Origin: Salvator merianae
Lineage: Eukaryota; Chordata; Lepidosauria; Squamata; Teiidae
Direction of reading: 5' to 3'
NCBI GenBank assembly: GCA_003586115.2
Contig: QVOM02000025.1
Coordinates: forward strand, 50,187,736 to 50,251,735
Length of the DNA: 64,000 nt
In this document: positions 12,108 to 22,499 of the stretch, piece after piece
How positions within the stretch are numbered: the first letter of the stretch is position 1
Layout: every line of letters starts with the position of its first letter
Translations under genes and position numbers: made by a program
Notes under the pieces: model-generated
What the model was told of the DNA's origin: nothing
Database searches by the model: none
The model's input: only the letters and a program-made list of their open reading frames with translations

Positions 12108-13850
12108 TTCATTTTTGTTTAAACAACTTTATTGAATTCATGCAAAAACATTACACAAAGATAAACTTCCAACACACACACACACAAAGAAAAAAAGGAG
12201 ATAAATACAACAATGAAACCATAAAAACAAGTTAAGTACATAACATTTCAAAATAAGACCACTAACAAATAAAGCCACCTCCAACTACCAGACAGGGGAA
12301 ATTTATAATGATGCAAAATGGGGGAACCAATCAGTCAATTTGCAATTCACAAATAAGGATGGATAAGAAGGACATAGACAAAGGAGGCTGCTTCAACCAA
12401 CGGATAAAAAATTGGCAGTAGGCATCAAAAGCTGACATTTTAGCAGACTGAGTGGAAATAAGGTCTTTTAATACTAAAGCCATTATCTGCTGAAGCCAAC
12501 ATTCTAGAGATAATAACTTATCTGCTTTTCAGTATTGCCACCTCTGCCTTAGCTGCTATCAATAAAGATTTTACTAGAGCCTTATTTTGTAGGTCAGCAT
12601 GTGGCCCATGAAATAATGTAAGAAATACTAACAAAGGAGACAAGGTGAGATCTGAATGGAAGATAAGGCACATGGCTGATTGGACCTCAATCCAAAATTT
12701 AGCAAGAGCACTACCTATATTTAAATAGGTGCCAGTTTCCAGACACCCATGCCAACATCTGAGAGAGTGCATGTTGTCAATGTGGTGGACTTTATAATAC
12801 CACAGACAGAGTATTTTTAGGGACATTTCTTGCTCATTTTGTGAACAAAATGTATTAAAGAAACCATTGGGGATCCCTTTCCATTCTTGCAGCGTAAGGG
12901 TGGTTTGGCAATCAGTTTCCCACAATTAACCCTTTGCAAGGAAGACTCAACCCATCCACAAAGGACTCAAAAAGGCTAAGGCCCCTTGAACTAGTGTTGT
13001 CAATTTTATGTTTTAGCAAGAAGTTATGTAAAGTCACTGGTTCCAGCCATAAGCTGGGTGGGCCACCAAACAACTGCTTAAATTCCTGGGACAAAAATGA
13101 AAGAAAAGCATTTTGAAGAAAGTTCCTAGTAGTATTGAAACCAGAAATTTTGAACAAAGAACAAGAGCAAAAGGAAATAGAAGGAGGAGAACCAGAGTAA
13201 AACCAGAGAGAGGTAAGTGGAGAGGGAGGAGAGGCTAAAGATTGTTGCCAAAACTTCCAGATAAGGAAGGTACAGCAAAGAAAAGGATTATGAAACAAAG
13301 AACAGTTGGGTAAGATCTTGGCAGCTAGACAAAACATAAAGAGAGAAGGAAAAGTTTTAAGATCAATGGAAACCCATCAGGGAGGGAAGGGGGAAAGCAT
13401 AGTTAACAGACTAGAAATTTGACACAAATCAAAATAAAAAGAGGGCAAAGGATAACCCCAAACTCCATACTGAGGAGATCACATAAGTATCTTGCAGGAG
13501 AGTCTGGGATGCTTACCAAAATATATATATTTATCCAATTTATGGGACCAGGAGGCCCGAAGTTGATATGGGAGAAAAATGGGCAGTGGAAGCAAAGATA
13601 GTGGATAAATAGTGCGAACAAAGCAAAAATTTCATTTTTATAGTTGCAGAACAACCTGCTAAAGACAGGTGACATGAGGTCCACCACTTAGCCAACTGCT
13701 TAGAGGTTTTAGCCCAGATAGAGGATTAACAGAATTGAAGAGCTCAATTCAAATTCTTAGGAATCCAGACTCTCAAACACTTCAATTTCATGGGTGCCAT
13801 AACAGACCATAATGGAGATGAAGAGCTCGTTGCCATGCTGGAGGAACAAA
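12108..13850 (-). mobile_element. 5'-truncated L1-like LINE
   Basis: On the minus strand it ends with an A-rich 3' end at about 12115 ('gaattcaataaagttg' read on -). It is 5'-truncated near 13850. The word 'aagttca' occurs next to both ends (12100-12106; about 13850), consistent with a short target duplication. The element lies wholly inside hAT MITE copy 3, so it is the youngest layer of the nest. Confidence 0.75.
12518..13830 (-). pseudogene. L1-like ORF2 C-terminal fragment
   Basis: Minus-strand translation over two or three frames gives a recognisable ORF2 C-terminal region. Near 13800 there is 'LKCLRVWIPKNLN', the counterpart of L1 KYLGI.I.KNL. Around 13620-13690 follows a degraded 'LSLAGCSATIKM' (counterpart of LSLIGRI.IKMN), then 'QYGVWGYPLPSFYFDLCQIS' (counterpart of GG.GLPN...YYLA.QL). 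The cysteine segment 'RCWHGCLETGTYLNI' is at about 12720-12765, and 'LLIAAKAEVAILKS' lies near the C-terminus. These stand for the post-RT region and terminal Cys motif of L1-clade reverse transcriptase. RT and endonuclease domains are missing, and internal stops and frameshifts show it is dead. Tx1-branch membership cannot be excluded. Confidence 0.75.
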
Positions 13851-14099
13851 GTTCAGTTTTGAATAGTTTGAATCAAACTGTTAAGTTCTACTCTGTATGA
13901 TTAAAACTGAATCTTTCCCTGTTCAAATAGGTTGCTTTGATTCAAATTGAACCAGGGGTGTTTGGTTGAACAGGGTTGAACAAAACAGTTTGATTCAAAT
14001 TGTTCTAAATTTACCACATCTAGCCCTTAATTAGGGCTTTTTACATGCATTTCTATGAGCTCAGTCACATGTTAATTATAATATAGAACTTCACAAGTT

Positions 14100-14209
14100 C
14101 ACAAGTCTGTGTTGCCCCAGATTTGTGCAATTGCACTAGCTTGTACAAGATTGTGCAACTGTGCAAATCTAAAAATTCACAAGCTCCAGATGGGCAACAC
14201 AGACTTGTG
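14100..14209. repeat. Hairpin with perfect 18-bp arms
   Basis: Arm 'cacaagtctgtgttgccc' at 14100-14117 is the exact reverse complement of 14192-14209. A second, imperfect pair (agatttgtgcaattgcac / gtgcaactgtgcaaatct) nests inside it. It lies in the right part of hAT MITE copy 3. Confidence 0.9.
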
Positions 14210-15189
14210 AGCCTGTGTTTCTTTTTTTAAACAGTTTAAACTATTCACAAATAATTTGTGTCTAGATCAGTTCAAACAAAATGCATGAATGTGAGTTCAT
14301 GTTCATCTCTAGCAAAGGGATCATTGCTCTTTGGAGGATTGGGTATCAAAATGGCAAATGCTATTTAGTGTGAACAAGTATAAGCTGATGTACATTGGAG
14401 CTAAAAATCCTAACCACTCAGTGAAATCTTAACTGATAGTGACAGATCAGGAAAGAGATATAGAAGTAATGGTAGACATTTCAATGAAAGGCTATAAACA
14501 AAGGTCAATAGCATGTTAGTGATAATAAAAATGGTATTGAAAACTGAGATGCTAATGTTATAATGTTTTTATACAAATAAAAAATATAACTGCCTTTCAA
14601 AAAGAATATAGCAGACCTGTAGAAGGTTCAGAGGAAAGCAATTAAAAAGATAAAAGGGCTGAAGGAGCTTTCATATAAGGAAAAATGGCAAGGTCTGGAG
14701 ATTTTTAATTTAGAAGGAAGATGAGTGAGAGGACACATGACAGAAGTGTATAAAATTATGAATGGTGTGGGCAAAGTGGACAAACTTTAGTTTACCAAAA
14801 TACCAGGAACAGGATCACCCAGTGATGTTAAATCTTGGACAAATAAGGACAGACAAAATGATTTATTTATTTATTTATTTATTAGCGCAATGCATAGTTA
14901 AACTCAGGAGTTCAGTCCCATGAGATGTGATACTGACTGTTAGCTTGAATGGTTTCAAAAAGGTTTGGAACAATTCATGGAAGCCAAGGCTATCAAGGGC
15001 TAATAGTCCTGACTATACTACATGGTGTGCCTTCAAAAGCCAGCTACTGGGAGACTGCAATCAGAACAAGGTATGTGCCGGTGTTCTGCTGAGAAGCTCT
15101 CTGTGCAGCTGATTGGCCACTGTGAGAATAGGCTGCTGGACTAGATGGATCATGGGCCAGATCCAGTGGGATGTTGCTTACATTCTTAA

Positions 15190-15322
15190 GATAGTTAAAA
15201 AAAAAAAAGGCAAAAAAAAAGAAAAAAAGAACAGTATTACCACAAGTGCAAAGACACGTTTTGATGGTGGTGATAATAGTGATGATGGTGGTGGTGGTGG
15301 CAGTGGTGGTGGTGATGATAGA
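15190..15322. repeat. Poly-A-rich tract and (GTG)/(GAT) trinucleotide run
   Basis: A-rich sequence at 15190-15230 directly follows the CR1 3' end and may be its tail. The interrupted GGTG/GATG-rich run follows at about 15262-15322. Confidence 0.8.
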
Positions 15323-15591
15323 ACTATATATATATGGAGTTTGTTGTGCCTTCAACAATGTGGGGGACAAAACTGAGTGAATTACTTCATGGTATATCCC
15401 TTAACTTATTTTATCATGAAGGATGCATAATGAATTGAAGTAAATAGTGTCATCAAGAGAAATAGTAGCTCTGAATAGTACCCATTCAGATCCAAATAGT
15501 ATCCATCCAGATTATAGAACTTGAAGGTGAGATTATTGACATCTTATGCAAAACATGATGTCTATCAATATGGAAAGTTTTTAAAGGACTT

Positions 15592-16156
15592 TTCTGTACT
15601 GAAAGGCTATGATCCGAACCAGTGGGTCTGGACTAGTAAAGCCCACTGGTCCAAATCATAGCCAGATTTGATCTGGAACAGTGCTATCTGCATGATGGCA
15701 CTGTTCCAGACTAGTCCCCACACCACCTGAAAGTTTTCACAAGCTTTGAGGCTGGGCTCCAATGGCTTCAAAGGACTAGGAATGAAAGGTTCCAGCCTTG
15801 GAGCCCCTGGAGAACTCATTTCATTAATGCACTTTGGTGCACCACTGAAATGGGGTCTCCTGGTAGTTGGGAACACAGAGGCATGCCTTCTGCACACCTC
15901 TATGTTCTGTGCTATGTCCTGCTGGCATACAGGCGATTCATATCAAGGGCCCTTTGATCTGGATCATGCTCCATTCTGTACAGATACAGCATATTAGCAG
16001 TGGTCATGGCCTCCTTTATTCTGCACTAATATATGGAAGGGAGACCTGTAATCCTCTTCCTGATCTGCCAAACATCAGATACACCTGTTTGTTTGTGGCT
16101 AGGTTAACTGGTTTGGCAGATTTTGTGGCAAGCCTGGTCAGTGCAAAAAGGTGCTT
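15592..16156. mobile_element. Palindromic MITE family P, copy 1
   Basis: The ends 'ggacttttctgtactg' and 'cagtgcaaaaaggtgc' are imperfect inverted repeats related to the GGACCTTTCTGCAC termini at 35.5, 36.1 and 51.0 kb. Internal landmarks shared with the other copies are 'aaccagtgggtctggac', 'gatctggatcatgctccatt' and 'ctgcactaatatatggaagg'. No transposase is present. The superfamily is unproven; Harbinger-like is possible. Confidence 0.6.
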
Positions 16157-16643
16157 AGCCATTAAATAATACAGTTTGTCCAAGCTGAAGTTAATGAAAA
16201 CACATCTATGCTCTATAATGACACTAGGAAAGTTGGTCATCCTTGCAGACACCCCCTACTTTCTTTTATTTTTATTTTTTGTATATGCAGTGAATTCCCA
16301 GAAATTCAAGATAGTGTTGTTGTTTTTAATGTAAAAAATGATAACAAGGCTACTTATAGTTAAAGAAACTAAAATTAGATATCATTAGTCTTTCTATAGG
16401 GAATAATTTAGAGAGATATAAGAAATTTAAGACCTCTTTCATTTCAATAGAAAGTTGTATATCTTCCTCTAATGAAAACAATAGGATATAAGTTTAATAT
16501 CCTCAATCATTATTAGCATAATTTCTTACCAAATTATATAGCTATATATAGTAAAGTTATGGATGTAACACGATTCCACTTAGTGCTGCTATTGTATATC
16601 CTTTTGCTAAAGCTCTAATAGAAGCTCTGTCTTTACCTCTGCA

Positions 16644-16710
16644 CTTTGATCTACTGTAGATCAAAGGATATTTAGTGGAGTTGAAAGCAAGGCTTCAAAA
16701 TGAAGCCTTG
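16644..16710. repeat. Two adjacent perfect short hairpins
   Basis: 16644-16666 is a 23-bp palindrome (11-bp arms ctttgatctac / gtagatcaaag around one base). 16688-16697 and 16701-16710 form a second stem (caaggcttca / tgaagccttg) with an AAA loop. Confidence 0.85.
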
Positions 16711-17189
16711 TCCCTCCCTTGTAGCCCTGTGATGCCAATCAACAGCTCACCACTGCCTAGACACTTTAATTAAAATTAATGAGTACTGTAGAGTACACAA
16801 TTATAATATGCTGTATCATTTTTCTTTGCAAAAAGCATGTTTAGATAAAATATATGCAAGATACAGGTATAAAGAGAGTTAAAATAGATGCTTGGTGCTT
16901 TATTTTTCAACTCCAACAATATTAAGAAAATCACTTTTAAGAGTTTAATTTGTTTGTAACTTTACATAGAATTCATAATAACATTTTACGTTATAATAAT
17001 GCAGATGTTTTCTAACTATATAAAAGTCAATATATCTTAGGAACTGAATAACAAATATGAAAGTGCGCAATTAATAAGCTAACTATAAGTAGGAAACATT
17101 GGGTTATCTATGATTTTTAGTGATAAAAAGATGCACTGGGTTATACTGGTTTGGGAAAAATAGCTTTCCCAGGCACAATCTGAGAGTAG

Positions 17190-17283
17190 GATCTTTAGTC
17201 TATTAGCTTTAAAAATGTACAATTAACTGGTGTGAACCCTGCAAAGCCACCAAGCAGAAAAGAAATACTCAAAAACAGAAAGT

Positions 17284-17333
<50 letters not shown>

Positions 17334-18180
17334 CTATCTATCTATCTATAGATATAGATATAGATATCAATATCAATATCAATATCGATATCAATATCAA
17401 TATATATAAAAACAGGGCAAGAAGCTTAAAATGGCTGCAATCATAGTGATCTGTCAGACTCAGCTGACTGTCAGCTAATAAAAATACAGGAAGCAAAATC
17501 AAACAGCAAGTACTATTATGGGCTTTCCCCCCAATAGAGTGCACTGAGGAAACTTTTCTGTGCAAGTTCTTAGAAGTTCTTGCTACACTGTAGCAAGTTA
17601 TATTTTATTAATAGAAGAGACAAGAACATTTGACAGGTATCTAAAATGTGCTGTTGCAGGGAGGCTAATAGATGACCCTACACTAAAGGAGAACCACACA
17701 AATTGTCTCACCCTCTGGTGTGGTGTTGCATTGGAGCTCAGGTCTCTGTTTATGAAGTGGAATGGCAAAGAACACAGTTTTTAGGGCTTGGCAAGAGCAC
17801 AAATGAGTAAGATAGCAAGAATTTAGAGTTCAAGAGATTGAATTCAGCTGGGGTGTTTCAGACTGAAGCAGGAATTGACAGAAGTGAATGGTGGAGCAGT
17901 GAGGCAGAAGATGTAAATGCAGTTCCTGGTAGGTGAAGGGGATGATCATGGAGAGTGTGCAGGGCAATTCCAACGATGGAGTACAATATGTGGAGGATGC
18001 AGATGATGGAGGACTGTGTGGGGATCTTACCTGAAGAGATTTTTATCATTATTCTGGATCTGGGGGCAATTTTTCTTGCATTAATGACCAAAAATGCTGC
18101 TCATAATCACATGACCATCAGATATTATAATAACCAATGTTATTGCATGCATGTCAACAAGTTCATGAGATATTTAACAG
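17190..18180. repeat. Unclassified dispersed repeat, copy B
   Basis: Related to 1-1030 over about 0.9 kb in the same orientation. The shared opening word is at 17220-17238. The 'ctcaccctctggtgtggtgttgc' segment and the 'ggggatctt...attctggatctggggg' segment follow in order. A compound microsatellite (17290-17409) interrupts it and is absent from copy A. No terminal repeat or protein motif is visible. Confidence 0.5.
17290..17409. repeat. Compound microsatellite (CA)n-(TCTA)n-(TAGATA)n-(ATCAAT)n
   Basis: A run of about 21 CA units is followed by TCTA tetramers, GATATA hexamers and an ATCAAT/ATCGAT hexamer series, ending in TATATA. Confidence 0.9.
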
Positions 18181-18424
18181 AAATCTAGATAATGCATTTG
18201 GAATGTAGTTCTTATTCTTAGGAGTTTGCTTCTGAATGTGTTGTAATTGCATAATTCCAGACCATTGTTCAAATGTGAGCTTTAAGTTCATTTCCCAAAC
18301 TGTTTTTAATCCATTAATGCCTATGTCATCTTTTTCTTATAATACTTGAAATAAATGTCTGGCTTGCTAACTGCTCTAGAGAGCAGCTTTTACTTTAGCA
18401 CTGTACCAACACCATGATTTCATA

Positions 18425-18640
18425 CTTTATATCTTGGAAAGTATTATGAAAGGTGATAGCACCCTACCAAGACACTTGAAGAAAGGCTCATGAGAAGTCA
18501 ATCTTGACTAATCTTTTGGGATTTTGAGCATTGCAGCTATGACAGATCAGTAAATATCTGCAGAAATAATGTGCTTATTTTTTCAGTAAAGTATTTGACA
18601 ATGTGCCATATTGGAGATTAATAGAGAAGGTAAAACAACC
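18425..18640 (+). pseudogene. CR1-like LINE RT fragment
   Basis: Plus-strand translation contains a degraded 'TNLLGF' stretch and then 'YFFSKVFDNVPYWRLIEKV', the counterpart of CR1 motif A (LDFSKAFDTVPH.LLIEKL), with its catalytic Asp position. No longer frame survives and the flanks are unrecognised. Confidence 0.65.
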
Positions 18641-19280
18641 ACACAATAGAAGAGGTAAAATGGTCCACAAGATAAATGCACAATTTACAGCCAGAAGAAA
18701 ATGGAAGCAATAGACTGGAAATACTCATAACTAGAAGAATAATCATAGGGAAGTGCATCTAGATTTAAAACCTCTTGATTATACTGCATAAAATGATCTC
18801 ACTGATATCAAAATCAAATTATTCAGACACAGAATACATGAGACAAAAATGTGGAAAAATGGTTTATGTAGCACATAGGTCTGCTGTTTAGGTAAGCTGA
18901 GCAGCATAATTCAGCAAAGAAAACTGCACAATGTTAAAAGTTAACCTAAGGTCAAAGAGCTTTAATGAAAGATAAAATATAACATTTTATATAACAATAC
19001 TGGTAAATATTAATAAATATATAGAAAAATATAGTATACTAGTTTGATGCCTAAAACCCTGCAGTCTTTTAGATTCCTATATATGGTTAAGCCAGCAAGT
19101 TATTTTCCATTTTTAATCCCATTACTCCATGGCATTTTTTAATTAATTGACAAAAAGCGATCCACTTAAAGCATCTATACATGCATGCAGGCTCTTGAAC
19201 ACATAGTATAACATGTCAACAGTCCTGTAATGGATTGTGATAATGCAAGCAAGATAAAACTCTACATACTGCTTGCTAAT

Positions 19281-19610
19281 TGGAGATGTGGAAAAGTTGT
19301 TTCATATTTGCAAATTTGATTGAATATTTTACATTTGTGGATATTCAAATCAAGTTGTGTTTTTTTTTCATTTTCAGAGTTTGATCGAAACAAATCAGAC
19401 TTCTCCCTCATAGAAGCAGAATATTCAATTGAATATTTACATTTTTGCTGTGTTTAACTGATGAAAGGGGCACCTTCAATGGGAAAAATCACAAAAATCA
19501 CAAAACTGAACACAAAAAACCACTTTTTGACATTGTGATTCACTGACGTGAAAATATCGGTTTTCACTTTGACATTAAATCAAAAAATGTGAACTTCGTG
19601 CACATCCCTA
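19281..19610. mobile_element. hAT-type MITE, copy 4
   Basis: It begins 'tggagatgtggaaaa' and ends 'cttcgtgcacatcccta'. The flanks 'ttgctaat' (19273-19280) and 'ttactaat' (19611-19618) match at 7 of 8 positions. The interior resembles 41445-41761 ('gatattcaaatcaa', then TTTTCACTT near the right end), so these two form a subfamily distinct from copies 1-3. Confidence 0.8.
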
Positions 19611-19984
19611 TTACTAATGACTAATGAGTTCTGGGAGTTCGCCACATGTGTAAAAAAAGCAGATGTTTATTCCTGTGCAGTGCATGGTAAAGTGGGTGCT
19701 CTATATAAAAGATTCAGAAGCCAGATTGAAAGGCAAAGGAGCAAACAAAGGAAATTGGGAAGTGTATACTCCATGATCCCTACTTTCCAAATGCACAGTT
19801 TTTTTTGCCAGGTGGCTGGGAGCACGGGAACTTGGAGGTTCTAGCTGGAACTAGGAACTGAAGGCAGGAGAAGAGAGGTGAATCAGGTGAATCAGCCATT
19901 CCAAAGCTATAGGGCACTACAAAAGTGAAATTTAAAAACACCACAAAAGTTATCTTCTTGAGAAGCAAGGTGTTTCTCTTCAGT

Positions 19985-20610
19985 GACAAGAGATGGAAGG
20001 TGAAAAAGGTAACAAGCTTTCTCAGACTCCAAGATCTCTGGCCAACACCTGCATTCCTCTGATTGCTGAGTGTCTCGCTATGCTCATATCACAACAGTTC
20101 TTTCAGATCTATACTGGCTACCAATTTGTTTCTAGGCCCATCCTGGTGTCGAGTTGAGTTTGTACCCTTTACTTAATGTGTCGTTATACGAACATAAGAT
20201 ATAACTGATACGTAAGTAAAAATATGTAGCACAACAGATGCACATTGGCTTAATGTTTTGGTTTATATCATTTATGTGGACACCAATGTCCATTTATGTT
20301 TGTGAATTTTATAATTGAACTAAATAACAAAATAAAATAAAAATTCTGATACTGATGTTTAAAGCTCGTATTGGCTTCTGCCCCAAATATCTGATGGAAT
20401 GTCTCTTCCCCTATAGTCCTGCCAGCTAGTTAAGATCATCTACGAAAGTGATTACTTCATCTCATGAGATTCATGGAGTTGCCAGCCCACTAAGGGCAGG
20501 GACTTTTTGGTGGAGAGTCCCAGATGCTGGAAAAATCTTCCCCCAGAGATATGCTACGATCACATTTTGGATGTATTCCAGCAACTTCTGAAAGAACATT
20601 ATTACTACTT
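19985..20610 (+). pseudogene. L2-like LINE C-terminal fragment with an internal insertion
   Basis: The left half encodes 'VSRYAHITTVLSDLYWLPICF' (about 20070-20130), the L2 signature around Y.HITP.L..LHWLP. The right half (20345-20600) encodes 'LMFKARIGFCPKYLMECLFPYSP' and a degraded 'FPQRYATITFWMYSSNF'. About 200 bp of unrelated AT-rich DNA (roughly 20145-20345, ending in an A-rich tail) separates the halves exactly where the protein should be continuous. Confidence 0.7.
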
Positions 20611-20619
20611 CGCTTTTGC

Positions 20620-21360
20620 TATTTAGTGGCATTTCTTCATTTAATTTCTGTTTAATTTCTTTATTGTCTGATTGCTTTTATTCTTCATACTTTTATTATG
20701 TTATTCATTACATCAAGACATCTGTAGTTATACAGTATAAAAATTATACTATACATAAACACTTATCTCTGCTTAATATAGAATTCATACTATGACAGGC
20801 GAGCTACATAAATACATAAATAAGACTAGAATTTCTGGGGCAAAGAGTCATTGGTTTTCAATATTTCTAATATTTGCTTTTCAGATTTTGATTACCATCA
20901 GATGTATCTCAAGAAAAAGAACAAAGTCTAAAACATTTACTGTACAGTAACTAACCAGTTCCTCTGTGGCAGTGGTCAGTAGTGTGGGATACATCAGAAG
21001 CAAACAAAATTGGCACATACCATTTCAGAGCATTTCTGACTGTGCTCATGGGTGCCACAACAAAACAGATTACAAAAACAAGACTTGTTTCATGTAATAA
21101 GAGAGTCAAGCTAACCAAATACAACACATTTCTTTGGGCCATTCAGGAATAAGACTTATCTGATATACTTTTCGCACTAACGTTTCATGGTAGCTTGATT
21201 CTTGTTGGCATTTATTCTGATGTTTAATCTTTATTTATTTATTTATTTTAGAAAAGAGGCAATATTTGCTTGACAGAAAAGAGAAAAAGTTATATTTCCT
21301 TTAGGAATTTTGTTTCCACTTTAAGCCTGATTTTTTGTGGCATGTTTTATATTTCTAAGT
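20620..21360. other. Stretch without recognised features
   Basis: AT-rich, with a short ATTT run near 21231-21250. No gene or transposon landmark was recognised. Confidence 0.45.
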
Positions 21361-21369
21361 ATACTCATA

Positions 21370-21405
21370 CATCTCTATATCTCTATATCATCTCTATATC
21401 TATAT

Positions 21406-21462
<57 letters not shown>
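21370..21462. repeat. Compound (ATCTCTAT)n-(GT)n-(GA)n microsatellite
   Basis: ATCTCTAT-like octamers (21370-21405) are followed by about 15 GT and about 13 GA units. Confidence 0.9.
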
Positions 21463-21771
21463 ATTACAATAGAGCCTTTATAAATTCAAAAGTTCAACTC
21501 TTTCCCTGTGGATATACTGTATAAAGGTACTGCAGTGGGAAGTCTTTCTTTTTTTAACAACCTGACTAGTGGCATTAATGCACTACAGCAAAATACAAAT
21601 GAGTTTTTTTGCAAATCAGTTTAGAGATCTAAAATTCTAGCAGTTTTCAGGTGACATGATTGAAAACAGGCTATTTATTTTTTTCCTCTACATTTACAAT
21701 GTGAATGTGAACTGCAAACCTTAAGTATGTGGTTTTTATTTGCTGTCAGCTTTAATAAGATCAAACTTAGG

Positions 21772-21773
<2 letters not shown>

Positions 21774-21821
<48 letters not shown>
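21774..21821. repeat. Compound (GT)n-(GA)n microsatellite
   Basis: About 14 GT units run directly into about 10 GA units. This is the same arrangement as 21407-21462, 340 bp upstream, but the flanks differ. Confidence 0.9.
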
Positions 21822-22049
21822 ACACACTGCAAATGTTTGTTGGGCTAGAGTTACAACAGTCTTCAGAGTGAAATTTGTAGAAGACATCTGAAGGGGCATG
21901 CTATATTATGTATTGACTTTTATGTACAGAATATTGAGAGTGTAAGATGTACTTTTTAAGCTCCCATATGCCATTTCACCTTCTGAGTCCTATTTTGATA
22001 TAATTTTAAGCTTCAAATTCTGTTAATTCTTATGTGTATTTTGTACATT

Positions 22050-22490
22050 TATAGGCTGCCTCCAGACAACAAACGGAAAACGTGGGATCTTGTTTGGATC
22101 CTTCAATTACCTGTCATTGTCCTTCCAGATGGCAGGGCAACATCATAGGCAAGTGTGGGAACATACCTGTCTAGACACTTGCCCATGGTAGTGAGATCAC
22201 TACCTCTGGGTATTTTGATGACACAAAATACACAGAAGTGTACAATTGTGCATGTGCAGCCAGTATGTTCATTCTGGTTTCAGTCCTGCACATGTACAGG
22301 GGGCATTTTCTTCAAGGCCCATGGTGAAAAAAGCATTCAGACAAGTAAGTTGTATTGCTATTCTGGGAAAATCTGGGTGGAGTGTTGTTGTTTTTGGACA
22401 ATATCACCCTGCACAATATCACCTGTGTGGCAATCCCAGCATAGTCCTGGCATAATTCCACATTTTAGGCCCCATCTGGATTGGGTCTTA
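22050..22490. mobile_element. Probable MITE-like element (GC-richer block)
   Basis: The block starts 'ggctgcctccagacaac' and ends near 'ggccccatctggattgggtc', imperfect inverted ends of the 'ggctrcatcyaracac' type also seen at 45063 and 57606. A segment around 22180-22225 resembles 37430-37480. The 122-residue open frame at 22155-22523 has no domain and is likely chance. Confidence 0.35.
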
Positions 22491-22499
22491 TTCTTAAAA

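Larger units (their letters stand above)
12089..14311. mobile_element. hAT-type MITE, copy 3, split by an L1 insertion
   Basis: The left end 'aagagatgtgcaagttcac' (12089-12107) and right end 'gtgagttcatgttcatctcta' (to 14311) are the terminal inverted repeats of the same family. The flanks 'ccaaagat' (12081-12088) and 'gcaaaggg' (14312-14319) share CAAAG at the same offset, a decayed 8-bp duplication. Everything between about 12108 and 13845 is L1 sequence. Without the L1 the MITE is about 480 bp. Confidence 0.75.
11870..15200 (+). mobile_element. CR1/L3-like LINE, interrupted by nested insertions
   Basis: The left part (11870-12088) encodes a degraded RT block: VPQGSMLNL-type, FNIFINHLESG and FTDDTKLF. 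The right part (14312-14800) continues the same polymerase: LEDWVSKWQMLFSVNKYKLMYIG, then VTDQERDIEVMVD, then the DMIEVYKIMNG-like end. The 3' end (15130-15190) carries 'ctggactagatgg...gccagatccagtgggatg', the classic CR1 tail. The 2.2 kb between the halves is foreign (hAT MITE plus L1). Stops and small indels are frequent and no start is preserved. A (TTTA)n run sits at 14861-14884. This is the oldest layer of the nest. Confidence 0.8.

Noticed and set aside
17290..17409. CRISPR-like or minisatellite array
   Set aside because: It is a chain of simple 2-6 bp repeats with no spacers.
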